Source of the DNA: Vibrio sp. BS-M-Sm-2
GTDB lineage: Bacteria; Pseudomonadota; Gammaproteobacteria; Enterobacterales; Vibrionaceae
DNA length: 64,000 nucleotides
Assembly (NCBI RefSeq): GCF_041504345.1
Contig: NZ_CP167894.1
Span: 1,426,001 to 1,490,000 of the forward strand
Reading direction: 5' to 3'
The translations under genes were made by a program, and so were the position numbers. The notes under the pieces are model-generated. The model was not told the origin of the DNA, ran no database searches, and saw only the letters and a list, made by a program, of their open reading frames with translations. This document shows, one piece after another, positions 37,785 to 47,029 of the stretch (position 1 is the first letter of the stretch; each line of letters starts with the position of its first letter).

Positions 37785-38444
37785 ATGTCTAGCCCTACGC
37801 TCACTGACAAAGTATCAAAGATGATTCGCCAAGATATTCTTAATGGTGAGTTAACCCCTGGCCAAAAGCTCGTTGTTGCTGATCTAAAAGCACGATACAA
37901 CGTCGGTGCATCTCCCATTCGCGAAGCCTTGGTACAATTATCTTGGAGCAAATACGTAAAGCTTGAGCCACAAAAAGGCTGCTGGGTATCTCCTGTATCA
38001 AAGAAAGAACTGAATGATCTCTACGAAAGCCTTCGTGTTGTCTCTTCTGTTCTGCTTAAAAAAGCGATTTCAGCGGGTGATGAGAGCTGGGAACTAGATG
38101 TATTAACGTCTTACCATAAACTGTCGCGAGTGCAGTACGTATCTGAAGAGTTTGATTGTGTTGAGTGGGAAGAGCGCCACCAGCAGTTCCATGTTGCGTT
38201 ACTTGAAGGCGCTGATTCAGAGAACATGTTTAAGTTCTTTGATGACCTAATTAACCAAGTGAAACGTTACCGCTTCCTCGCTATGTCTGCAGAAAGCGCA
38301 TCTGATGATCTGTTCAATATTGATGAGCACGAAATGATCATGAAGCTAGTACTCTCTAAGAATGTAGAACAAGCGACAGAACTGCTTGATCAACACTTAC
38401 TAGGTTCAATGAAACGAATTGAAGAAGTTATCGAAGCGGCATAA
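37785..38444 (+). CDS. GntR-family (FCD subfamily) transcriptional regulator
   Basis: The 219-residue protein has an N-terminal winged helix-turn-helix (MIRQDILNGELTPGQKLVVADL, YNVGASPIREALVQLSW). The C-terminal FCD domain is all-helical, with His residues that usually hold a metal and carboxylate ligand (ERHQQFHVALLEG, IDEHEMIMKLVLSKNVEQATELLDQHLLGSM). It resembles CsiR-type regulators. The start at 37785 is preferred over the in-frame ATG at 37773, because GAGG lies six bases before it. No neighbouring metabolic gene identifies the regulon. Confidence 0.87.
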   Translation: MSSPTLTDKVSKMIRQDILNGELTPGQKLVVADLKARYNVGASPIREALVQLSWSKYVKLEPQKGCWVSPVSKKELNDLYESLRVVSSVLLKKAISAGDESWELDVLTSYHKLSRVQYVSEEFDCVEWEERHQQFHVALLEGADSENMFKFFDDLINQVKRYRFLAMSAESASDDLFNIDEHEMIMKLVLSKNVEQATELLDQHLLGSMKRIEEVIEAA

Positions 38445-38467
38445 TGCCAAGATAGATTCTCACCAAA

Positions 38468-38498
38468 TAAAAACGGAGCCCAACGGCTCCGTTTTTTT
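38468..38498. terminator. Terminator between the GntR gene and the small minus-strand ORF
   Basis: AAACGGAGCC (38471-38480) pairs with GGCTCCGTTT (38485-38494) around CAAC, with T and A tracts on both sides, so it can work in both directions. Confidence 0.85.
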
Positions 38499-38515
38499 CC
38501 AGTACCACGACTGAA

Positions 38516-38647
38516 CTACCACCCAAAAAACTCTTTGTGATGAGTATTGAGCAGCACAACCATAGGTAAAAAATACAATGCACTAAGCTGAAAGCCAAGA
38601 ATGGCTAATGTGCCTATGGTTAACCTCACTAAAAAATCGACAAACAT
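38516..38647 (-). CDS. Probable small membrane protein of 43 residues
   Basis: On the minus strand an ATG at 38645-38647 is preceded by AGAGG six bases upstream, an ideal ribosome site. It opens a 43-codon frame ending TAG at 38516. The product begins MFVDFLVRLTIGTLAILGFQ, continues through a mostly hydrophobic centre (LSALYFLPMVVLLNTHH) and ends KEFFGW. This would be one or two short membrane helices with a charged or aromatic tail. The bidirectional terminator follows 18 bases after the stop. I do not recognise the family. Evidence is the ribosome site, membrane-like composition and terminator placement only. Confidence 0.55.
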   Translation of the reverse strand: MFVDFLVRLTIGTLAILGFQLSALYFLPMVVLLNTHHKEFFGW

Positions 38648-39024
38648 ACCACGCCTCTTTTAACCAGACTGTATGATCCCCAAACTCTTGCTCCAGCTAA
38701 CCTAATTCTACTGCTGCCTTTCAAGTTATTGATAAGGCTAGCTAACCAGCTGAATTAAGTTAACGGTGTCATCCTTTTACATCTGGTAAACACTCTATTT
38801 ATTATATCGTTTCACACGATGTAATCTGAAGCAAAGTAGTTTACTTATTGTTCATTTTAGCTCAAATTTTCACCAACATTAGACTTTAGTCTAACTGTAT
38901 AGATTTTGTGACATAGGTCGTTCAAAAGTGAGATTCCTAATAAAAAGGGGGGAAAGGCAAAATGAGTCGGGGAGCCGCTTGAAGAAGTTAAGCAAATAGA
39001 AAAGAGGACTAGGTAGAAGCGAAC
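38648..39024. other. 377-base intergenic region upstream of the small ORF and downstream of the diguanylate cyclase
   Basis: No supported gene. A perfect inverted repeat TTAGACT-TT-AGTCTAA lies at 38879-38894. A purine-rich run resembling a strong ribosome site (38944-38957) precedes only a six-codon frame on the plus strand (38962-38982). The small ORF's promoter should lie here, but I could not place it. I see no terminator for the cyclase gene. Confidence 0.4.
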
Positions 39025-40908
39025 CTAAGCAACATCATCGTAGCTAGGACACATAGAGACCGTATTACGGCCAGACGATTTAGATTCGTAAAGTGCAACA
39101 TCAGCACACTTATATGAACGAGTGCTGTTACTGGTTAAATCCGTAAAGCCAACACTCACCGTTACCTTAGTTCCAGCTGCTAGCTCAATCTCGATTCGTA
39201 ATCGTTCCAATACGCGTTTTGCTTCCGGCAGTGAGGTGTGTGGCATCAAGAGTGCAAACTCTTCTCCTCCGACACGTGCAACAAAGTCAGTCCCACGAAG
39301 GCTGTCTTGCAGAAGCCTTGCAACACTTGCAATCACTCGGTCGCCTTCATCGTGGCCAAGTTCGTCATTGATTCGTTTGAAGTTATCAATATCGACTAAA
39401 GCTAAGCAAGTGGTCGCTTCATTAGGGTAACGCTCGACCAAGCGAGAATAATACGCGAGCTGCTCTTCGAACTTTCGGCGGTTCCAAAGGTTACTCAAAG
39501 AATCTCGTTCACTTAAGATCCTCAAACGCACCTCAAGCTCCTTCCTTACAGAAATATCAACCAGGGACGTAATATAGTAACTGATCTTTCCAGAGCGATT
39601 CTTAACGGCTTGTACTCGCATGATGACGGTGAAAGGGATACGTAACTTGTTCTTGCACAGAACTTCCCCCTCCCATACTTCTTCTTGCTCTAAGTGTTGC
39701 CAGATTGAATCACTCGAGAGTGCCTGCTCGGTATTTTCAAGCAACAGCTGTAATGCATTTTGACCGATAACTTGAGTTTTGCAGTACCCCGTCATGTTCT
39801 CAAACTCGTTGTTGATCATCATAGTACGATGCTGCTTATCAGAGATCATGACGGCCGACATGCCGCTCAATGCGGCACGTGCCAACTTACTTTCTAGACT
39901 TCGACGTCGGTAATGAGTCACTAAATAAGCAAACGGAAACGCAAAAACTAGTACCGTTAGCAACACAAACACTTCTTCTTGAGAGAGGTCACTTAAGCTC
40001 GGTTCAGCTCGATCCATCAGTTGTTTCTGATTAAGTTGAATCAGTAAATGGACCTTTTGATTATTCGCGAGCATCACTGTGTTAAACGCAAACAAATTGC
40101 CATCTTCAAAAACGTGTCCCACCTGATCATTAGAGATCGCTTCCCATGCCTTTGGTGCGATGTTTTTCAGGTTGTAGCCTTTTCTTTCTGGAATAGAATC
40201 GCCAAACAGCTTTCCGCTATGGTTACTCGCTATGTAATAACCCGCTTCATTAAGAACTTCTGCTCTAAGATCATTATCAGGGGAAAAGCTAAGACGCGAC
40301 GATAAACCCCATACGTCGAGATTAATAACAAGGTACCCCACTCTTTTCTCAGGTGTTTCTACGGGGGTAAAGACACGAATTACCGGCATATAAGGGAAAG
40401 TGATCTCACCATGTTCCATTTCAAGTTCAATGCCCCAGCCGCCAATTTGTTCAGCTTCTAGTTTTTGGGCGTATTGAAAGTAGCTCGAGTCAGATTTATC
40501 TTGAAGCTGTTGCGGTACCGTTATGTGGCCTGAATCAGCGGAGTAGTTGACACGAACCAGCTCTTTACCCGAGATATCTAGCAGGTGGATCTTTGTATAC
40601 CATTTTTGGTTCACGAGGACAGACTGCCAAACCTCTTCGAGTAGATCTTTGGTTTGGTCAGAGGGAGAAGAGGCAAAATTAACCAAGCTTTGGCTGTGGC
40701 TTAACAGGCCCATTACGGAAACTAATTGAGTCTTAAGAAGATCGTAGTCTCGCTTGGCGTACACCAATTGATGGACAGCTTGCTTGGCCGAATAGTCAAA
40801 ACTCTGCTGCTTCACTTCTTTATATCGCTGCAAGTAATACAGAGCGACAGCTGAACAGAGTGTGATTGAGATGATTAGTAATGTAATTATTGATTTTTTA
40901 TTTCGCAT
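39025..40908 (-). CDS. Membrane diguanylate cyclase with Cache, PAS and GGDEF domains
   Basis: The 627-residue protein has an N-terminal membrane helix (SIITLLIISITLCSAVALYYL) and a periplasmic Cache-type sensor of about 280 residues. A second helix (EVFVLLTVLVFAFPFAYLVTHY) leads to a PAS domain (MSAVMISDKQHRTMMINNEFENMTGY) and a C-terminal GGDEF domain. The active site is RVGGEEF, a form seen in active cyclases, and RGTD five residues upstream fits the RxxD product-inhibition site, so cyclic-di-GMP synthesis with feedback is likely. I prefer the ATG at 40906-40908; a TTG ten codons upstream is the alternative. It stands alone after the ilvN terminator. Confidence 0.9.
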   Translation of the reverse strand: MRNKKSIITLLIISITLCSAVALYYLQRYKEVKQQSFDYSAKQAVHQLVYAKRDYDLLKTQLVSVMGLLSHSQSLVNFASSPSDQTKDLLEEVWQSVLVNQKWYTKIHLLDISGKELVRVNYSADSGHITVPQQLQDKSDSSYFQYAQKLEAEQIGGWGIELEMEHGEITFPYMPVIRVFTPVETPEKRVGYLVINLDVWGLSSRLSFSPDNDLRAEVLNEAGYYIASNHSGKLFGDSIPERKGYNLKNIAPKAWEAISNDQVGHVFEDGNLFAFNTVMLANNQKVHLLIQLNQKQLMDRAEPSLSDLSQEEVFVLLTVLVFAFPFAYLVTHYRRRSLESKLARAALSGMSAVMISDKQHRTMMINNEFENMTGYCKTQVIGQNALQLLLENTEQALSSDSIWQHLEQEEVWEGEVLCKNKLRIPFTVIMRVQAVKNRSGKISYYITSLVDISVRKELEVRLRILSERDSLSNLWNRRKFEEQLAYYSRLVERYPNEATTCLALVDIDNFKRINDELGHDEGDRVIASVARLLQDSLRGTDFVARVGGEEFALLMPHTSLPEAKRVLERLRIEIELAAGTKVTVSVGFTDLTSNSTRSYKCADVALYESKSSGRNTVSMCPSYDDVA

Positions 40909-40965
40909 TACTAGCTCAGGAAGAAAAAGAGAGCGCAAGATTATAGCACTCTAGGAAATTAACAA

Positions 40966-40996
40966 AATAAAAGCCGCTTAAAAAAGCGGCTTTAAA
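40966..40996 (-). terminator. Terminator after ilvN
   Basis: AAAGCCGCTT (40970-40979) pairs with AAGCGGCTTT (40984-40993) around AAAA. On the minus strand TATTTTGTT follows. Confidence 0.8.
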
Positions 40997-41019
40997 ACTA
41001 TTTTCTAAATACTTCTTGT

Positions 41020-41514
41020 TTAGGCTTTCAACGCTCGTTCACCACGTGCGATGCCAACAACCCCACTTCGAGCCACTTCAAGTACTTCCGTTACTTCAGA
41101 CAATGCCTGAATGAAAGCATCCAGCTTCTCGCTAGTGCCGGCCATTTGAACCGTATATTGCGAAGCCGTTACATCAACGATTTGGCCACGGAAGATATCA
41201 GCCGTGCGCTTCACTTCTGCACGAGCAAAGCCGCTCGCGCGTACTTTTACCATCAACAGCTCACGCTCGATATGCTCAAGCTCAGACACTTCTTGTACCT
41301 TAAGTACATCGATTAGTTTATGTAGCTGTTTCTGGATCTGCTCAAGCTGCATTTCGCTTGAGTTAGTGGTTACGTTCAGACGAGACAGCGTCGGATCATC
41401 GGTTGGAGATACGTTCAAAGACTCGATGTTGTAGCCACGCTGAGAAAACAAGCCAACCACACGAGAAAGTGCACCAGGTTGGTTTTCCATTAATAGTGAA
41501 ATGATGTGTCTCAT
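41020..41514 (-). CDS. ilvH: Acetolactate synthase III small (regulatory) subunit
   Basis: The 164-residue subunit carries an N-terminal ACT domain (MRHIISLLMENQPGALSRVVGLFSQRGYNIESL) that binds valine for feedback inhibition. A C-terminal domain stimulates the catalytic subunit (ELLMVKVRASGFARAEVKRTADIFRGQIVDV). Length and text match IlvH/IlvN of the isozyme III type. Its ATG lies one base after the ilvI stop, so the two are translationally coupled, giving subunits in balance. Confidence 0.95.
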   Translation of the reverse strand: MRHIISLLMENQPGALSRVVGLFSQRGYNIESLNVSPTDDPTLSRLNVTTNSSEMQLEQIQKQLHKLIDVLKVQEVSELEHIERELLMVKVRASGFARAEVKRTADIFRGQIVDVTASQYTVQMAGTSEKLDAFIQALSEVTEVLEVARSGVVGIARGERALKA

Positions 41515-41515
41515 A

Positions 41516-43255
41516 TTATGTTCTCTCCGTTTTGCTTAGCCACATGTTATCCATACCCTCGCCCTTGATCTGCATTGGGTATACGTGCTCGGTGTCATCC
41601 ACACTGATATCGACAAATACCAAACGGTCTTTCATCGCCAGTGCTTTTTCCAAACCTGATTCCAGTTCATCCGGAGATGAAATACGCATACCAACGTGGC
41701 CGTAAGCCTCGGCGATAGCAGCAAAATCAGGAACAGAGTCCATATATGAGTTAGAGTGACGGCCTTGATAAACAATGTCTTGCCACTGTTTTACCATGCC
41801 TAAAAAACGGTTGTTAAGGTTAATAATCTTAACTGGGATATTATATTGCAGCGCAGTCGACAGCTCTTGGATGTTCATCTGAATACTGCCATCACCCGTT
41901 ACCACAACCACTTCTTCGTCTGGCTTAGCAAACTTAACCCCCATACCAGCAGGCAGACCAAAGCCCATCGTGCCTAAGCCACCAGAGTTAATCCAACGGC
42001 GTGGCTTGTTGAATGGGTAGTACAATGCTGCAAACATTTGGTGCTGGCCTACATCCGAAGCAACGTAAGCATCACCATTAGTTACTTTATGAAGTGTTTC
42101 AATAACTTGTTGTGGTTTGATGCACTCTGAAGATTTTTCATAAGCTAGGCAATCACGATCTTGCCACACCTTGATTTCACTCCACCAGCTCTCTAGAGCT
42201 TGCGCATCGTTAGTGCCGCCCTGCTCAATCAGCAGGTTAACCATGCTTTCTAGTACTTTTTCCGCAGAACCTACGATAGGCAGATCCACTTTCACGTTTT
42301 TAGAGATCGACGATGGGTCGATATCAATATGCATGATCTTTGCGTTAGGGCAATACTTATCCAGGTTATTGGTCGTACGGTCATCAAAGCGTACACCGAC
42401 ACCAAAGATAAGATCAGCATTATGCATCGCCATATTAGCCTCATACAAACCATGCATACCTAGCATACCCAAAGAGTTCTTATGAGTGCCAGGGAAGGCG
42501 CCAAGCCCCATTAAGGTACTTACTACGGGTAAATTCAGTGCTTCAGCTAATTTGATTAGCTGTTCATCTGCCTCAGAAATAACCGCACCACCACCGACGT
42601 AAAGTACTGGCTTCTTCGCTTCAAGAAGGGCTTTTAACGCCTTTTTAATCTGACCTTTATGACCCGTAACCGTTGGGTTGTACGAACGCATTTTGATTGT
42701 TTCTGGGTATTCATAAGGAAGCTTGATTTGTGGGTTTAAGATGTCTTTTGGCAGATCAATAACCACAGGACCGGGACGTCCTGTCGTTGAAATATAGAAT
42801 GCTTTTTTAACGACTTCAGGGATATCTTCCGCTTTCTTAACTAAGAAGCTGTGTTTAACGATCGGGCGTGATACACCCACGATGTCACACTCTTGGAAAG
42901 CGTCGTTACCAATAAGGTTATTTGGTACGTTACCAGAAATAACAATCATTGGAATTGAGTCCATGTAGGCTGTTGCAATACCAGTAACGGTATTGGTCGC
43001 ACCTGGACCAGAACACACAAGTACTACACCCGGTTTACCGGTAGAACGAGTATAGCCATCTGCCATGTGGGTAGCGGCTTGTTCGTGTCGTACTAATACG
43101 TGTTTAATTTCAGCAGTTTTAGCATGCAGCGCATCGTAGATATCAAGTACAGAACCACCCGGGTAACCAAAGATTTGTTCTACACCCTCTTCAATTAGAG
43201 ACTGCACCACCATCTCAGCGCCGGATAACATTGCTGTTTCAGGTTTTGTTGTCAT
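41516..43255 (-). CDS. ilvI: Acetolactate synthase III large (catalytic) subunit
   Basis: The 579-residue thiamin diphosphate enzyme makes acetolactate and acetohydroxybutyrate for valine, leucine and isoleucine synthesis. Key text: [26 protein letters not shown] at the start with [14 protein letters not shown] (catalytic Glu), the FAD region, and the cofactor motif [29 protein letters not shown]. The start at 43253-43255 follows GGAGAG; an eight-codon in-frame extension is unsupported. It leads an ilvI-ilvH operon, which in E. coli is controlled by Lrp and leucine; I could not verify Lrp sites here. Confidence 0.96.
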   Translation of the reverse strand: MTTKPETAMLSGAEMVVQSLIEEGVEQIFGYPGGSVLDIYDALHAKTAEIKHVLVRHEQAATHMADGYTRSTGKPGVVLVCSGPGATNTVTGIATAYMDSIPMIVISGNVPNNLIGNDAFQECDIVGVSRPIVKHSFLVKKAEDIPEVVKKAFYISTTGRPGPVVIDLPKDILNPQIKLPYEYPETIKMRSYNPTVTGHKGQIKKALKALLEAKKPVLYVGGGAVISEADEQLIKLAEALNLPVVSTLMGLGAFPGTHKNSLGMLGMHGLYEANMAMHNADLIFGVGVRFDDRTTNNLDKYCPNAKIMHIDIDPSSISKNVKVDLPIVGSAEKVLESMVNLLIEQGGTNDAQALESWWSEIKVWQDRDCLAYEKSSECIKPQQVIETLHKVTNGDAYVASDVGQHQMFAALYYPFNKPRRWINSGGLGTMGFGLPAGMGVKFAKPDEEVVVVTGDGSIQMNIQELSTALQYNIPVKIINLNNRFLGMVKQWQDIVYQGRHSNSYMDSVPDFAAIAEAYGHVGMRISSPDELESGLEKALAMKDRLVFVDISVDDTEHVYPMQIKGEGMDNMWLSKTERT

Positions 43256-43637
43256 ATTGCTCTCCTCACCAGTTTCCAATCATATTTGGTGAACATGTTG
43301 GGCTGGTTTTTCATAGTCTAGGGCTTATTCGTAGCCTAATTCGAAATACTTCCACTTTTTCGGCTATGGCTGTCTGTCGTGATAACAACAAACAGTAATA
43401 CGAAACAACTTTAACGCTTTATTATCATCTGGTCTAACACCTGTTATTCGGCCACTGTGCCAAAAAACCAACTATTAGCTCAAAGCATTAAAGAAAACCC
43501 ACCACAGACCTCAATGATAGATTTAAACACTGGTTACCAGACAAAAAAAGCATTTAATATTTCAACAGATCGCTATTTATCGATTAACAGCGAGCTTTCT
43601 GGCGTGCGTTTTCGCACATTGTGCGTGTCATTAGATA
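43256..43637. other. Upstream region of ilvI with overlapping dyads
   Basis: No supported gene. GTGCG (43604-43608), CGCAC (43613-43617) and GTGCG (43621-43625) can form two mutually exclusive five-pair dyads sharing the middle segment. They lie about 350 bases upstream of ilvI. A plus-strand frame here (43457-43693) runs through the terminator and lacks a ribosome site. The ilvI promoter must lie in this stretch, but I could not place it. Confidence 0.4.
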
Positions 43638-43684
43638 CAAAAAATCCCCCTAAAAATGCAATCACATCCGTAGGGGGATTTTTA
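43638..43684 (-). terminator. Terminator after the acyl-CoA ligase gene
   Basis: AAAAATCCCCCTA (43640-43652) pairs with TAGGGGGATTTTT (43671-43683), an 18-base loop between. It lies 30 bases past the ligase stop and precedes the ilvI upstream region. Confidence 0.75.
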
Positions 43685-43713
43685 AACAACTGAAAATTTA
43701 TCTAAGCAGAAAA

Positions 43714-45522
43714 CTACTTATCTTTTGGCTTTTCATTGTACATTTCTTCGATTTCGTCTTGATACTTATCGTTGATAACTTTACGACGCAATTTTTGAGT
43801 TGGTGTCAGCTCACCATCATCCATAGAAAATGCTTTTGGTAGCAGTTTGAATTTCTTCACTTGCTCAAACTTAGCCAGTTCTTGCTGTAGGTCATTCACA
43901 CGCTTTTCTAGCATCTCGACGATTTGGTGATGCTTAACAAGCTCAACGCGATCGTGATACTTGATATTAAGCTCTTTGGCATACTCTTCTAGTGAGTCAT
44001 AACAAGGAACAATCAGCGCAGAAACGAATTTGCGCGTATCAGCGATAACAGCAATCTGTTCGATAAAGTGATCTTTACCAATCGCGCCTTCAACCACTTG
44101 CGGTGCAATGTACTTACCACCAGAGGTTTTCATCAGCTCTTTGATACGATCGGTAATGAACAGGTTACCATTTTCATCAAAATGACCCGCATCACCAGTT
44201 TTCAAGAAACCGTGCTCATCAAACGTCTTAGCCGTCTCTTCAGGCATCTTGTAGTAGCCACGCATCACCATTGGACCACGAACAAGAATCTCGTCCTTCG
44301 CACCAATTTTTACTTCTGCGCCCGGCATCGACATACCAATCGAATCAGGGTTAAAACAGCGGTCATCCCAACAAGATACTGTTGCTGTGGTTTCTGTCAT
44401 GCCGTAACCAAGTTTTACGTTGATACCGATAGCATGGAAGAAACGACCAATCGTCTCATCAAGCTTTGCGCCACCACATGGCATAAAGTTGATGTTGCCA
44501 CCTAGTAGAGCGCGCAGTTTAGATAGCACAAGCTTATCGGCTAGCGCATGGCTCTTTTTCAGCATTAACGATGGAGTACGACCTTCCTGGTGACAAACTG
44601 AAAGCTTTGCTCCCATGTTCACCGCCCAAGTAAATAGCACTTTACGAATAAATGGCGCTTTAGATACCTTCTCGTGAATCGCAGAGAAGATCTTCTCATA
44701 GAAACGTGGAACCGCACACATTACTGTTGGTTTCACATCGCTTAACGCATCACGCACTTGCATCGTGTCTTGCAGGTAGCAGTTGGTTGCGCCTTTATAG
44801 AGAACGTAGAACGTCCAAGCACGCTCAAATACGTGTGACAGAGGTAGGAAACACAGTGAGACATCGTCTTTGCTTAGGCTAAGGCGCTCATCGTGGCCTT
44901 CTAACTGGTAGCCAATATTGGTGTAATCAAGCATTACGCCTTTTGGCTGACCTGTGGTACCAGAGGTATAGATAAGAGTCAGTAAGTCGTCCATGCTTGC
45001 ATCAGCAAGACGCATGTCAAGTTCAGCTTGTTGTGCTTCAACGCCACGCGCCATGAAGTCAGTCCACGATTCTGCAAAGTTGTGGCCTTGAAGGTCAATG
45101 TCATCAGACATAGCAACAACCACTTCTAACTGTTCGCACTCTTCAAACAGGCTAACAGCCGCATCGAATTGAACCTGTTCGCCAACGAATAAGATCTTCA
45201 CATCTGCGTTTTGGATGATGTAAGAAGACTGTGCTGCTGTGTTCGTCGGATAAATCGGCACAGTCACAAGACGCGCTTGTAAAGATGCAAAATCTGCCAC
45301 TGTCCATTGAGGCATATTATTCGAATAGATACCGATCTTATCCTGAACTCTCAGTCCTTGAGCCAACAGTGCTAATGAAAGCGTATCGATTTGTTGTCCA
45401 AACTGTTCCCAGCTAATGCCTTGCCATACATTGTCTACTTTGTGCTTCAAAGCTGTACGGTTGCCGCCTTGGGCAATTTGGTCACGAAGTCTTTTTACGA
45501 TATGAAAATCTAAATTGGCCAT
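43714..45522 (-). CDS. AMP-dependent synthetase, probable long-chain fatty acid--CoA ligase
   Basis: The 602-residue adenylate-forming enzyme shows the P-loop-like motif [19 protein letters not shown] (A3), then [16 protein letters not shown] (A5), [20 protein letters not shown] (A7/A8) and [11 protein letters not shown] with the C-terminal catalytic lysine. It is of the FadD15/long-chain type ([33 protein letters not shown]) rather than the enteric FadD. It activates fatty acids to acyl-CoA through an acyl-AMP. It sits between leuO and ilvI but transcribes alone, with a terminator on each side. Confidence 0.9.
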   Translation of the reverse strand: MANLDFHIVKRLRDQIAQGGNRTALKHKVDNVWQGISWEQFGQQIDTLSLALLAQGLRVQDKIGIYSNNMPQWTVADFASLQARLVTVPIYPTNTAAQSSYIIQNADVKILFVGEQVQFDAAVSLFEECEQLEVVVAMSDDIDLQGHNFAESWTDFMARGVEAQQAELDMRLADASMDDLLTLIYTSGTTGQPKGVMLDYTNIGYQLEGHDERLSLSKDDVSLCFLPLSHVFERAWTFYVLYKGATNCYLQDTMQVRDALSDVKPTVMCAVPRFYEKIFSAIHEKVSKAPFIRKVLFTWAVNMGAKLSVCHQEGRTPSLMLKKSHALADKLVLSKLRALLGGNINFMPCGGAKLDETIGRFFHAIGINVKLGYGMTETTATVSCWDDRCFNPDSIGMSMPGAEVKIGAKDEILVRGPMVMRGYYKMPEETAKTFDEHGFLKTGDAGHFDENGNLFITDRIKELMKTSGGKYIAPQVVEGAIGKDHFIEQIAVIADTRKFVSALIVPCYDSLEEYAKELNIKYHDRVELVKHHQIVEMLEKRVNDLQQELAKFEQVKKFKLLPKAFSMDDGELTPTQKLRRKVINDKYQDEIEEMYNEKPKDK

Positions 45523-45664
45523 CTCTTTACCTTTGGCTTACACCTGTAAGCTTTTTTGAGCGCACAAGTGTACCTCTGATCATGGAAAAGGCAACTGATG
45601 AAGCTCAAAGTTATAAGTAATAGTACGTCTCACGCTAAATTTTCTATCAACAAAAATAGCAGGT

Positions 45665-45703
45665 ACAAAAAAGCCCCAAGCCAGACTCCTAGCTTAGGGC
45701 TTA
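45665..45703 (-). terminator. Terminator after leuO
   Basis: AAGCCC-C-AAGC (45671-45681) pairs with GCTT-A-GGGCTT (45692-45702) with one mismatch. Six T follow on the minus strand. Confidence 0.7.
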
Positions 45704-45723
45704 TAAAACATAGGGATTAGTGT

Positions 45724-46683
45724 CTAGTTAAGTGCCACGACTTCACCACAGATCATCATTAACTGATCTCGTAACCAAATGTGTCCTTTGTCCTTTTCAC
45801 TTGATTCGTGCCAGCTTAGGAAGCCAGAAATAGCCGCATTATCGAATGGGAAATCTAGAATCTGAAGCTGCTCTTTATTTGCTGCATGCTCTACCATCCA
45901 ACGAGGAGCAATCGTTACTAGTTCAGATTGACCAACAACGTAAAGAACGTTACTCAAGCTCGTACCTTCATAGAAAGGCGTGCAATCTAGGTCACGGTAA
46001 GCTTGCTCAGAGAAGCTACGTTGACCATGGATGCGAGACAGTTTTGCGTGTTTTTCGTTAAGCAGCTCTGCCGCAGAAACTTCACCGTTGATGCGTGGGT
46101 GAGAAGCAGAAGCAACCACAACTAATTCATCTTGGAAGATTTCAGTGCTTGAGAAGCCTTGCTCATCAAAACGAGCGTAATCAATAACGAAGTCGATTTC
46201 TTGGTAGCGCATGCGCTCTGAAAGTTGACGATCGAATTCAGCATCCATGTGCAGTTTAACGCTAGGTGCTTGGTCATTGATTGTCGACATAATCTTAGGA
46301 GCAAAACGCATGTCACAAGGGCTGCAAATCGCAAGTTTGAACAGGCGAGAAGACGACTCTGGAGAGAACACAGAACTTGGTAGTTCGTTGCGTACTAACT
46401 GTAGCGCTTGGCGGATTGGACCAAACAGCTGGCGAGCACGTTGAGTCGGTTGAATACCACGACCTTGACGCATGAATAGTTCGTCGTTAAACATCACTTT
46501 TAGACGAGCAACAGCGTTACTTACAGCAGGCTGAGACATACCCAGATTGTGAGCTGCACGTGTAATGTTTTGCTCTTGCATAACTGCATCAAATACAGTC
46601 AAAAGATTTAAGTCAACTCCACGAAGTGTGCTTTCCATTCTGTAGCTTGCAATTGCACTCATTGCGTCTTTTTTCTCTAACAT
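45724..46683 (-). CDS. leuO: LysR-type regulator LeuO
   Basis: The 319-residue LysR-type protein has the LeuO hallmark helix-turn-helix region LRGVDLNLLTVFDAVMQEQN, ITRAAHNLGMSQPAVSNAV and MFNDELFMRQGRGIQPTQRA. The effector domain ends FLSWHESSEKDKGHIWLRDQL, as in enteric LeuO. LeuO is a global regulator that often counteracts H-NS and in Vibrio affects stress, cyclic-dipeptide response and virulence genes. The start at 46681-46683 has GAGG eight bases upstream. The 346-base AT-rich upstream gap fits H-NS-type silencing, which is inference. Confidence 0.95.
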   Translation of the reverse strand: MLEKKDAMSAIASYRMESTLRGVDLNLLTVFDAVMQEQNITRAAHNLGMSQPAVSNAVARLKVMFNDELFMRQGRGIQPTQRARQLFGPIRQALQLVRNELPSSVFSPESSSRLFKLAICSPCDMRFAPKIMSTINDQAPSVKLHMDAEFDRQLSERMRYQEIDFVIDYARFDEQGFSSTEIFQDELVVVASASHPRINGEVSAAELLNEKHAKLSRIHGQRSFSEQAYRDLDCTPFYEGTSLSNVLYVVGQSELVTIAPRWMVEHAANKEQLQILDFPFDNAAISGFLSWHESSEKDKGHIWLRDQLMMICGEVVALN

Positions 46684-47029
46684 TCAAGTTGCCTCTTGTC
46701 GGTTCGACAGCGTTAAATTGGTAATGGTATGGGAATAGATAACCACTAATTCTTATATTTATCAGACCGATACTTTTCGGATTACCATTACTATTAACCA
46801 ATACATCTCGAGCTACCAACAAGATTGATAAAGAATAATTTTATTTTACCTTAATGATTAAATAACACCTAAAAATCAGAAACTTATAGAGTTATAAAAA
46901 AACATAAAATGCTTCACTTATGAGTTTCATTTCGACTTATTTAGCTGTTCTATCGTTTGGTTACAATTGTTACAACTTATTGAACCTATGAATTAGTTGG
47001 CCAGTCCATTCAGAAATAACACTTATGAG
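46684..47029. other. AT-rich regulatory region upstream of leuO
   Basis: 346 bases without a supported gene and very rich in A and T (for example the run near 46895-46905). In enterics the leuO promoter region is an H-NS target with a similar composition; the parallel is inference. It also contains the 3' flank of the glycosyltransferase gene, for which I see no terminator. Confidence 0.45.

Noticed and set aside
38962..38982. Six-codon frame after a strong purine-rich run upstream of the diguanylate cyclase 3' end
   Set aside because: Too short to judge and not followed by a gene on the same strand that it could regulate.
43457..43693. A plus-strand frame of 78 codons upstream of ilvI
   Set aside because: It starts at GTG without a ribosome site and its last third is the arms of the ligase terminator.
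44068..44505. A 145-codon frame antisense to the acyl-CoA ligase gene
   Set aside because: The ligase motifs on the other strand explain the conservation; this frame shows no domain or start signal.
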